Below, piece after piece: positions 1-5,748 of a stretch of DNA of 7,012 nucleotides. The translations under genes and the position numbers were made by a program. Positions within the stretch are counted from its first letter, which is position 1. Every line of letters starts with the position of its first letter. Source of the DNA: Hyphomicrobiaceae bacterium (lineage in GTDB: Bacteria; Pseudomonadota; Alphaproteobacteria; Rhizobiales; Hyphomicrobiaceae). The notes under the pieces were generated by a model that did not search any database, had not been told where the DNA came from, and was given only the letters and a program-made list of their open reading frames with translations. The stretch is taken from the NCBI GenBank assembly GCA_021775715.1, contig JAJFHI010000096.1, forward strand, positions 1 to 7,012, given 5' to 3'.

Positions 1-971
1 AGCGCGTTGATGAAGTCGGCAAACGTGGCGCGCTTGACAGCCTGATCAAGACCATCGACTTCGACCGTCTGCCAAAACCAATTGCGCCCGCCAGGTTGTG
101 TCGCTGCAGCGCGCAATACGACCAAATTTACATCCGCTTGATTTGCCGCCGTCGTCAGCGTACTCAACGCGATTTTTTGTTCGCCGCCGCTTTTCGGTTT
201 GAAATAAAGCGCCCCGCCTTCAACCCGTCCTGTGACAACGGCTGTCTGGCCGCGCACGCTTTCAAACGCTGTCTCTAGTTTCCAAGGATCGATTAGGTCG
301 ACCATGGCGGTTTTTTTGACTTTGTCGAAACGCGGCGTTGCGCTCAGCCGTCCGGCTGCACCCGGTTCCAATGACAGAACGCGAACATCAGCGGCATTCA
401 AACGGCGGTTCAATTGCCACAGCGCTTCTTCAAAAGCCTTGGCGCTCGTCAGATTGACAGCAACGTTCGGGCGAATAGCTGCGCGCAGCTTTTCAGATCC
501 CGTTTGGGGGGGACGACCGATCGCGAAGCTCTCACGGCCCGACGTCATGTGCAGTTCAGCGTCCGGCGGCAAATCTTTTAGCAATGCGCGCCGATTGAAG
601 ACCGTGTCTTCGCTGAGATAAAGCTCCAGTTGCGTACTGCCGCGCGCCTTGTCCGGTATGAGGTTATCGGTCAAGCGTGCAAGTTCATCAGCGTTGGCGG
701 CCGTGTAACTCTCGCCACTCCGATTGACGAACGTCCAGTGACCTTCGGGTGTGGCATGTGCTGCGATGGCCGTGGCGTTCGGTTTATCCGGCAGCGCCTT
801 GACGACCCGGCTCACATCATCAAGCGCACCGATGCCATGCTTGCCGGCTTTCCCGCCCTGCTCTGCCGCCTCGCGAAGCAGCTTGGTGAACAGTCCAGCC
901 TCAGCACCGGTGGTTGCTGACATCACGGCAACAAGCGCCCCGACGGCCATAAGACCCACAAGCAAACGCAT
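1..971 (-). CDS. Exported protein of unknown function (3' end outside window)
   Basis: An open minus-strand frame runs from an ATG at 971 to the window edge without a stop, giving 323 codons. I translated it by hand. Residues 1-25 form a typical Sec signal peptide: Arg2, a hydrophobic core over about residues 3-19, and an A-E-A motif at 23-25 that suggests cleavage before Gly26. The mature part has no cysteine and no further membrane segment, so a soluble periplasmic or secreted protein is likely. It is mixed in character, with an amphipathic start (about 27-45) and alternating short strand-like and charged segments. I recognise no catalytic motif or named domain. The start is uncertain: the frame stays open upstream and a GTG at 990-992 would add seven residues (MFEKFQS), but neither start has a strong ribosome binding site and the ATG gives the cleaner signal peptide. 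It lies 135 bp downstream of the isomerase-like gene on the same strand, probably a separate unit. That it is coding is well supported; its function is unknown. Confidence 0.82.
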   Translation of the reverse strand, partial: MRLLVGLMAVGALVAVMSATTGAEAGLFTKLLREAAEQGGKAGKHGIGALDDVSRVVKALPDKPNATAIAAHATPEGHWTFVNRSGESYTAANADELARLTDNLIPDKARGSTQLELYLSEDTVFNRRALLKDLPPDAELHMTSGRESFAIGRPPQTGSEKLRAAIRPNVAVNLTSAKAFEEALWQLNRRLNAADVRVLSLEPGAAGRLSATPRFDKVKKTAMVDLIDPWKLETAFESVRGQTAVVTGRVEGGALYFKPKSGGEQKIALSTLTTAANQADVNLVVLRAAATQPGGRNWFWQTVEVDGLDQAVKRATFADFINA

Positions 972-1043
972 ACTTTGAAATTTCTCAAACACGGGCTTGT
1001 AGATCTCTATTTTGGCGGCAGTTATGGAGGTCGGTTGCCGCTG

Positions 1044-1049
1044 AGTATA
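1044..1049 (-). promoter_or_regulatory. Possible -10 element for the exported protein gene
   Basis: On the minus strand this reads TATACT, five of six matches to the sigma70 -10 consensus, about 73 nt upstream of the ATG at 971. No good -35 hexamer lies 16-18 nt upstream (the bases there are T-rich but poor matches), so this is a weak candidate. The gap 972-1106 holds no gene and no convincing terminator for the upstream operon. Confidence 0.22.
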
Positions 1050-1106
1050 AGCACATGACGGTATGAAGAAAATTGGGTGCGGGACACGCAAATCAATTTA
1101 TTTTCG

Positions 1107-1895
1107 CTAATTGCTCACCTTGGTAAAGTCGGGTGGTCGCTTTTCCAGAAACGCCTGGAAAGCCTCGCGCGCTTCCGGCGACGTCATCTGTTTGGCAAAC
1201 GCGCCAATCTCGGCAACCATCGCGTCATCAATTGCAGCTATCTGACCTCGCATCAGGCGCCGCGCTAGGGCGAGTGCTGCTGGCGGTTTTTTGGCAAGCT
1301 TCGCTGCCGCCGCATTGGCGTACGGCTCAAGTTCTTCAGCTGGCAAAATAGCATTGATAACGCCCGCGTTGTGCATCATCTCGGCGGTATAAACGGTGCC
1401 AAGTAAGATCATGTCCGCTGCCCGTGCATATCCCATACGCTGCGGCATCAGAAGGCTTGAAGCTGCCTCCGGCACCAGCCCAAGATCCAGGAACGGTGTA
1501 GCAAAGCTCGACCGCTCGGTCGCGTAGACAAGGTCGCAATGAAAAAGCATCGTTGTGCCAATGCCAATCGCGGCGCCATCGATAGCCGCGATCATCGGCT
1601 TCTTAACGATGGGTAACATGCGGAGGAATTGCAGGACCCCGCCGGTCAGCCCAGAGCCACCCTGGGCCATCGCCACAAACTCTTTGATGTCGTTGCCGGC
1701 TGTAAAAATCCCTCCGGAACCTGCAAACACATGGACGCCAACATCCGGATCGTTGTCTCCTGAGATCAACGCTTCGCTCAAAGCGAGGTACATATCGCCC
1801 GTCAGCGCGTTCTTCTTCTTAGCCCGATTGAACCGCAGCGTCTGTATGCCGTCAGCCCGCTTGACCTCAATGTCAGCTGTTGTTGTTTCTGTCAT
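1107..1895 (-). CDS. Crotonase-family enoyl-CoA isomerase-like protein
   Basis: A 262-residue protein of the enoyl-CoA hydratase/isomerase (crotonase) family, full length for a single-domain member. The oxyanion-hole segments are FTAGNDIKEF (64-73) and DGAAIGIGTT (106-115), followed by HCDLVYA (119-125). The two glutamates that catalyse hydration in classical enoyl-CoA hydratase (rat Glu144 in GGGCE and Glu164 in QPE) correspond here to Thr115 and Phe135. Instead Glu143 lies in LGLVPEAASS (138-147), the place of the catalytic glutamate of peroxisomal-type delta3,delta2-enoyl-CoA isomerases (ECI2/PECI), whose surrounding SPEGCSS it resembles. I infer that it moves the double bond of 3-enoyl-CoA to the 2 position in beta-oxidation of unsaturated acyl chains, in the cytosol. 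It starts 15 bp after the dehydrogenase stop with a strong ribosome binding site, so the two are cotranscribed. Automated annotation would probably call it 'enoyl-CoA hydratase'. Family is certain; the exact reaction is inferred. Confidence 0.93.
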   Translation of the reverse strand: MTETTTADIEVKRADGIQTLRFNRAKKKNALTGDMYLALSEALISGDNDPDVGVHVFAGSGGIFTAGNDIKEFVAMAQGGSGLTGGVLQFLRMLPIVKKPMIAAIDGAAIGIGTTMLFHCDLVYATERSSFATPFLDLGLVPEAASSLLMPQRMGYARAADMILLGTVYTAEMMHNAGVINAILPAEELEPYANAAAAKLAKKPPAALALARRLMRGQIAAIDDAMVAEIGAFAKQMTSPEAREAFQAFLEKRPPDFTKVSN

Positions 1896-1898
1896 TTG

Positions 1899-1906
1899 CC
1901 CCCCTC
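1899..1906 (-). promoter_or_regulatory. Strong ribosome binding site of the isomerase-like gene
   Basis: Minus-strand GAGGGGGG sits inside the 15-bp gap after the dehydrogenase stop codon, with the GAGG core 7 nt before the ATG at 1895. It fixes the start and points to translation of the second gene from the same operon mRNA. Confidence 0.75.
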
Positions 1907-1910
1907 GCTT

Positions 1911-3689
1911 TTATGCCGTCAGCCGATCCGGCGCGACATCCAGTACTGCGTCAGCCCCGGTCAAGACCGTTTGCGCCAGACCTGGCGCCGCCGTCAATAG
2001 GTTCGCCGCAAAGAAACGCGCAAGCATCATCGCATCGCCCGTTCCATCGGCCTCGCGTGCTGCTGCGAGTGCACCCTTGGCGAGATAACTTCCACCGGCG
2101 GCCAGTCCAAATAATCTGAGATAAGGTGTGGCGCTTGCCAATGCGGCGTCCGGGTTTGACACGAGCATCTTACCCATCCACTCGGTCGCCTCTTGCAATG
2201 CACCAACAGCTTCACCTAAGCGCTGGCCGGTCGCACCAAACTCTGCCTGATTGGAGGCGGTGACGTCGTCTGCCACCTGTTGCAATTCTGCAATGTAAGC
2301 CTTAATGACCGCACCACCCTCAAGCGGCAATTTTCGCGTCACCAAATCAATTGCCTGAATACCGTTGGTGCCTTCGTAAATCGGCAGGATGCGCGCATCA
2401 CGATAATACTGAGCCGCGCCTGTTTCCTCGACAAAACCCATGCCGCCATGAATCTGTAAGCCCATCGACGCAACCTCACAGCCAATGTCCGTTGAAAACG
2501 CTTTCGCGATCGGCGTCAGCAGCGCTGACATGTGAGCCGCCCCGTCCCGCGCCTTGTCGTCCGTAAGCCGCTCGGCCTTATCAAGCTCGCGCGCCGTTAC
2601 CAAACAGATTGCACGTGCTGCCTGCGTCATCGACCGCATTGTCAAAAGCGTGCGGCGCACATCGGCATGCGCGACAATCGGCGCCATCTCGCCCTTGGCA
2701 ACTCCTGCTCCGTGACCCTGACGGCGTTCGGCGGCATAGTCCGCCGCGCGCTGTGTCGCCCGCTCTGCGATCGAAACACCCTGCACGCCTACGGCCAAGC
2801 GCGCCTGGTTCATCATAATGAACATCGTGTTGAGGCCGCGATTTTCTTCCCCGATGAGATAACCAATTGCGCCATCGCCGTCGCCATATGACATGACGCA
2901 CGTTGGGCTCGCATGAATGCCAAGCTTGTTCTCGACGCCAACACAATTGACATCATTGCGCGGCCCGAGTGTGCCATCGTCGTTGACGAGGAACTTCGGA
3001 ACCAGGAACAGTGAAATACCACGCGTGCCTTTCGGCGCATCAGGCAGACGGGCGAGCACAAAATGGATAATGTTCTCAGTCAGCTCATGCTCGCCGTACG
3101 TGATGAAAATCTTCGTTCCGGAAATACGATACGTGCCGTCGCCTTGCGGCACTGCCTTGGTCTTAATGCCGCGCAAATCAGATCCCGCCTGCGGCTCCGT
3201 TAGGTTCATCGTCCCAGTCCATTCACCGGAAATCATTTTCGGCAAATAGGTCTCCTTCAAAGCGTCCGAGCCGTGCGCAGCCAGCGCGTCGATCGCGCCC
3301 TGCGTCAGCAGCGGACACAAACCAAACGACAGATTGGAGCTATTCCAGATCTCACAGACCGCCATGGCCACCACACCTGGCAGATTCTGGCCGCCATAAG
3401 CCTCAGGACAAGGCAGCGCGCTCCAACCGGCTTCAGTAAATTTTTGATAGGCCTCTTTCCAGCCGTCTGGCGTGGTGACCACACCGTCGGCCAACTGCGA
3501 GCCCGCCTGATCACCCAGAAAATTTAGCGGGTCCAGCACTTCGGAGCCAAACCGTCCGGCCTCCTCGACAACCGCCCGTACCGTGTCTTCATCGAGACCA
3601 TCGTACAAACCGCTCTCAATCAAGCCATCAAGATCAACAGCAGCCTTGAGTGTACTCATGATGTCGTCTACTGGAGGCCGGTAGGTCAT
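1911..3689 (-). CDS. Acyl-CoA dehydrogenase, large FadE/DmdC type
   Basis: A 592-residue FAD-dependent acyl-CoA dehydrogenase that oxidises acyl-CoA to trans-2-enoyl-CoA and passes electrons to electron-transfer flavoprotein. It has the architecture of the large bacterial subgroup: a short N-terminal motif (MTYRPPVDDI), an alpha-helical N-domain (about 30-158), a beta-barrel middle domain opening with the family signature LTEPQAGSD (163-171), a C-terminal helical domain with QIHGGMGFVEE (412-422), and an extra C-terminal region (about 455-592) typical of this subgroup. The likely catalytic base is Glu439 in IYEGTNGIQ. No key residue is missing. The ATG is preceded by AAGGGA at good spacing. 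It is the first gene of a two-gene operon with the isomerase-like gene. The same subgroup includes 3-methylmercaptopropionyl-CoA dehydrogenase (DmdC) as well as medium- and long-chain enzymes, so the acyl substrate cannot be read from sequence. DmdC is less likely because the partner is not a DmdD-type hydratase. Confidence 0.96.
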   Translation of the reverse strand: MTYRPPVDDIMSTLKAAVDLDGLIESGLYDGLDEDTVRAVVEEAGRFGSEVLDPLNFLGDQAGSQLADGVVTTPDGWKEAYQKFTEAGWSALPCPEAYGGQNLPGVVAMAVCEIWNSSNLSFGLCPLLTQGAIDALAAHGSDALKETYLPKMISGEWTGTMNLTEPQAGSDLRGIKTKAVPQGDGTYRISGTKIFITYGEHELTENIIHFVLARLPDAPKGTRGISLFLVPKFLVNDDGTLGPRNDVNCVGVENKLGIHASPTCVMSYGDGDGAIGYLIGEENRGLNTMFIMMNQARLAVGVQGVSIAERATQRAADYAAERRQGHGAGVAKGEMAPIVAHADVRRTLLTMRSMTQAARAICLVTARELDKAERLTDDKARDGAAHMSALLTPIAKAFSTDIGCEVASMGLQIHGGMGFVEETGAAQYYRDARILPIYEGTNGIQAIDLVTRKLPLEGGAVIKAYIAELQQVADDVTASNQAEFGATGQRLGEAVGALQEATEWMGKMLVSNPDAALASATPYLRLFGLAAGGSYLAKGALAAAREADGTGDAMMLARFFAANLLTAAPGLAQTVLTGADAVLDVAPDRLTA

Positions 3690-3719
3690 GGTATTTCCCT
3701 TTTTCGGTTCCAGCGCACT

Positions 3720-3741
3720 AATTCTGACGAGCGCGAGAATT
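3720..3741. repeat. Inverted repeat, 6-bp arms, operator-like
   Basis: The arms AATTCT (3720-3725) and AGAATT (3736-3741) are perfect reverse complements around a 10-nt spacer, 22 bp in total. The site lies 31-52 bp upstream of the dehydrogenase ATG, a usual place for a repressor operator. Size and symmetry would suit a dimeric helix-turn-helix regulator, but no regulator is encoded in the window, so this is a candidate only. Confidence 0.4.
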
Positions 3742-3746
3742 GGAAT

Positions 3747-3768
3747 CGGCTGATTTCACAATCAGCCG
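3747..3768. repeat. Inverted repeat, 8-bp arms around a 6-nt loop
   Basis: CGGCTGAT (3747-3754) and ATCAGCCG (3761-3768) are perfect reverse complements separated by TTCACA. It could act as a DNA operator for the divergent promoters or form an RNA hairpin in a leader. Neither side is followed by a run of T, so it is not an intrinsic terminator. Confidence 0.55.
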
Positions 3769-3866
3769 GGACGCGGTGATCGTTAACGTGGTCGTTGCAA
3801 AAGGCAAGCGGCACATCTCATCATAACACTACCATTAGCCGTACCTGGCGAACACATATCCCTGTC

Positions 3867-4823
3867 ATGTCAATCGAAACAGCGTCACCAGAAATAATTG
3901 CAAAAGCCGCCGCCGCTTTGTCGGCCGGAGAACTCGTCGCGTTTCCAACGGAAACGGTCTACGGACTTGGTGCTCTCGCAACGGACGATCGCGCAGTTGC
4001 AGAGATTTTCGCAACCAAGGCCCGGCCGCAATTAAACCCATTGATTGTGCACGTCTACGACGATGCCGCAGTGCAAAAGCTCGCCGTCTTTTCAGATGTC
4101 GCACAAAAGCTCGCCACTGCCTTTTGGCCGGGCCCGATGTCGCTTGTCTTAGCCATGCGCCAGCCGACATTGCTTAGTCCACTTGTTACAGCCGGCAACG
4201 ACACCGTTGCCATTCGCGTTCCAGCACACCCTATAGCGCGGGATTTGCTGAAAGCCGTCGGGCAACCGATCGCAGCACCATCGGCCAATCGCTCCGGCCA
4301 TGTCAGTCCAACGACTGCTGCACATGTCGCCGAAGATCTCGGCAGCCGCGTTGCACACATCATCGACGGCGGACCGACAACCCATGGTTTGGAATCAACA
4401 ATTGTTGATGTCAGCGGACCTAACCCGATATTGCTTCGTCCAGGAAGCATCACGGCCGAGATGCTGGCAAACGTGCTTGACCACGACATCATCATCGTCA
4501 ACAAAAAGACCAACACGCCAAACGCGCCCGGCCAACTTTCAAGCCATTACGCTCCAAATGCGGCTTTGCGATTAGATGCTGAGGCAGCAACACATGGAGA
4601 AGCACTTCTCGCGTTCGGACCATTGAAAGCTAAAAGCACTGCGCCCGTATTCAACTTAAGCGAAACGGGTGATTTGGTCGAAGCGGCTGCAAACCTGTTT
4701 GCGGGACTGCGCTATCTCGACGACCAGGGCACGAATACAATTGCTGTGATGGAGATACCAAATCATGGCCTCGGTGTCGCGATCAATGATCGCCTGGCGC
4801 GCGCAGCTGCACCGCGAAGCTAG
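3867..4823 (+). CDS. L-threonylcarbamoyladenylate synthase (Sua5/TsaC2)
   Basis: A 318-residue enzyme of the YrdC/Sua5 family. It makes threonylcarbamoyl-AMP from threonine, bicarbonate and ATP, the first step of the N6-threonylcarbamoyladenosine (t6A37) modification of ANN-decoding tRNAs, and hands it to the TsaD complex in the cytosol. The YrdC domain (about 10-195) carries AFPTETVYGLGA (25-36), the KARPQLNPL nucleotide-binding motif (51-59; Lys51, Arg53, Asn57), PSANRSGHVSPT (138-149), ESTIVD (176-181) and LLRPGSI (189-195). The linker APGQLSSHYAP (220-230) leads into a C-terminal Sua5 domain ending near NDRLARAA, so this is the long Sua5 form rather than short TsaC. The frame continues upstream to a TTG at 3795, but those 24 residues match nothing in the family and the domain begins properly after the ATG at 3867. 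That ATG has no clear Shine-Dalgarno sequence. It converges with the formyltransferase-fold gene, with only 12 bp between the stops. Confidence 0.95.
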   Translation: MSIETASPEIIAKAAAALSAGELVAFPTETVYGLGALATDDRAVAEIFATKARPQLNPLIVHVYDDAAVQKLAVFSDVAQKLATAFWPGPMSLVLAMRQPTLLSPLVTAGNDTVAIRVPAHPIARDLLKAVGQPIAAPSANRSGHVSPTTAAHVAEDLGSRVAHIIDGGPTTHGLESTIVDVSGPNPILLRPGSITAEMLANVLDHDIIIVNKKTNTPNAPGQLSSHYAPNAALRLDAEAATHGEALLAFGPLKAKSTAPVFNLSETGDLVEAAANLFAGLRYLDDQGTNTIAVMEIPNHGLGVAINDRLARAAAPRS

Positions 4824-4835
4824 ACGTAATACGAA

Positions 4836-5648
4836 CTACCAAACGCCCCGCGTCACTCCGACGTAAAAGTACGTCCATACCGTGGGCGGAAACCATTGCC
4901 GCGACGGCAGGGCTACACGCTTGGGCACCAAACGGTTGTGCAATGCATCTTCAATTGCACGCACCAACAGCGGCAGCGCTGTCGCGGCCTGCACGTGTTG
5001 GTAGGTCATGATAGAATCGTCCTCACCATAACCAACCGGCGCCTGGTAAAGAACGTCACCGGTATCAACGCCACTGTCGACGAGGTGGATCGTAACACCT
5101 GCGTTCTCACCATCACGTTCCGCACGCGCCCAATAGGCCGGATGTTGGCCGCGGTACTTCGGGTTCGTGCCTGCATGGTAGTTGATAAACGGGGCAGCCA
5201 CGGCGCCAAGTGTTTTACGCGAGATGATGCGCGTGCCGTAAACAGCGACGACGTCGGGTTCCAACTCAGCCAGCAGCTTTCGACAAGCCTCGGTGTTGAC
5301 GCTGTCCACATGATGAACTGTGACGTCGGGGTTCGCGCGTGGATTGAGATCTTTGGTGTGCCAAATTTCCTGCAACCGTGGACGATAACGCTTGCCAAAC
5401 GACCGCAACAAAACACCCAGTAGCACCTGCCCGGTAGCAGCAGTCACACCGTTAAGCCGCATCCGCCGCCGAATGATCGCGGACTTTGCCTCAGGCTGCT
5501 CCTGAATGACGGTTACGGGACCAATGCGGGCGATCAAACCGTTGACAATGATGTTGCCCAAGGTCCCACCGGCCGTCAGCACGACAACGCGGGTCCCAGT
5601 CATAGCTGCCGCGGGGGAGGCATTGGAATTCGATTGCGGTGAGGTCAC
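4836..5648 (-). CDS. Formyltransferase-fold protein, stand-alone domain
   Basis: A 270-residue protein with the formyltransferase N-terminal domain fold shared by PurN, Fmt and ArnA. The catalytic triad is visible: Asn156 and His158 in INYHAG and Asp195 in DSGVDTG, with YRG (165-167) and VTIHLVD (185-191) in their usual places. An N-terminal glycine-rich strand-turn (VVLTAGGTLGN, 22-32) opens the fold. The usual HxSLLP loop reads HAGTNPKYRG, as in sugar- or peptide-type formyltransferases rather than purine or Met-tRNA enzymes. There is no Fmt-type C-terminal domain. It probably transfers a formyl group from 10-formyltetrahydrofolate to an amine, or is a related hydrolase; the acceptor is unknown. 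Start: a GTG at 5648 with AAGG 10 nt upstream. An ATG at 5603 would drop a 15-residue low-complexity leader but has no ribosome binding site. It lies 100 bp downstream of the coiled-coil gene on the same strand. Fold is certain, substrate is not. Confidence 0.86.
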   Translation of the reverse strand: MTSPQSNSNASPAAAMTGTRVVVLTAGGTLGNIIVNGLIARIGPVTVIQEQPEAKSAIIRRRMRLNGVTAATGQVLLGVLLRSFGKRYRPRLQEIWHTKDLNPRANPDVTVHHVDSVNTEACRKLLAELEPDVVAVYGTRIISRKTLGAVAAPFINYHAGTNPKYRGQHPAYWARAERDGENAGVTIHLVDSGVDTGDVLYQAPVGYGEDDSIMTYQHVQAATALPLLVRAIEDALHNRLVPKRVALPSRQWFPPTVWTYFYVGVTRGVW

Positions 5649-5658
5649 GTCAGTTTAG

Positions 5659-5662
5659 CCTT
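5659..5662 (-). promoter_or_regulatory. Weak ribosome binding site supporting the GTG start at 5648
   Basis: Minus-strand AAGG lies 10 nt before the GTG and directly next to the 3' side of a stem-loop (5663-5690). It is the main reason for preferring this GTG over the ATG at 5603. The match is short, so the choice is tentative. Confidence 0.35.
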
Positions 5663-5690
5663 GCGGAACGATAACAATTGCATCGTTCGC
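5663..5690. repeat. Stem-loop in the gap before the formyltransferase gene
   Basis: GAACGAT (5666-5672) and ATCGTTC (5682-5688) are perfect reverse complements around a 9-nt loop. Alternatively, the outer GCG/CGC bases pair with one bulged G, extending the stem to nine pairs. It lies in the 100-bp gap between the coiled-coil gene and the formyltransferase gene, ending next to the latter's ribosome binding site. On the minus strand no T-run follows, so it is not a standard terminator. It could be an operator, a processing site or a translational control hairpin. Confidence 0.45.
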
Positions 5691-5748
5691 ACAGCAAAAA
5701 TTGCGCCACTGTTCTAATTGCAACTGTGTTGTAGGCACACGCCCACTT

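Larger units (their letters stand above)
3690..3866. promoter_or_regulatory. Divergent intergenic region, dehydrogenase operon / sua5
   Basis: These 177 bp separate the oppositely oriented dehydrogenase operon and sua5, so promoters for both must lie here unless sua5 begins at the upstream TTG. AAGGGA (minus strand, 3696-3701) is the dehydrogenase ribosome binding site, 6 nt from its ATG. Two perfect inverted repeats (3720-3741 and 3747-3768) lie nearer the dehydrogenase side. I could not identify a convincing -35/-10 pair on either strand. Confidence 0.6.

Noticed and set aside
232..621. Plus-strand open frames inside the exported-protein region (also 630-920)
   Set aside because: The minus frame is uninterrupted for 323 codons and begins with a signal peptide; the plus frames are short, overlapping and lack motifs.
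974..989. Small dyad TTTGA...TCAAA just upstream of the exported-protein ATG
   Set aside because: 5-bp arms in AT-rich sequence are expected by chance.
1078..1090. Possible terminator after the isomerase-like gene (TGCG/CGCA stem)
   Set aside because: Only a 4-bp stem with a 5-nt loop, and the following minus-strand bases CCCAATTTT are not a proper T-run.
1107..3689. DmdC-DmdD pair of DMSP degradation
   Set aside because: The crotonase lacks both catalytic glutamates that DmdD retains, so assigning the pair to methylthioacryloyl-CoA metabolism is not supported.
4896..5423. 175-codon plus-strand open frame opposite the formyltransferase gene
   Set aside because: The opposite strand carries an intact catalytic triad and family motifs; this frame shows none.
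5669..5697. Possible promoter for the formyltransferase gene (TTGCTG, 17 nt, TTATCG on the minus strand)
   Set aside because: The -35 is fair but the -10 hexamer matches the consensus poorly; shifting it breaks the spacing.
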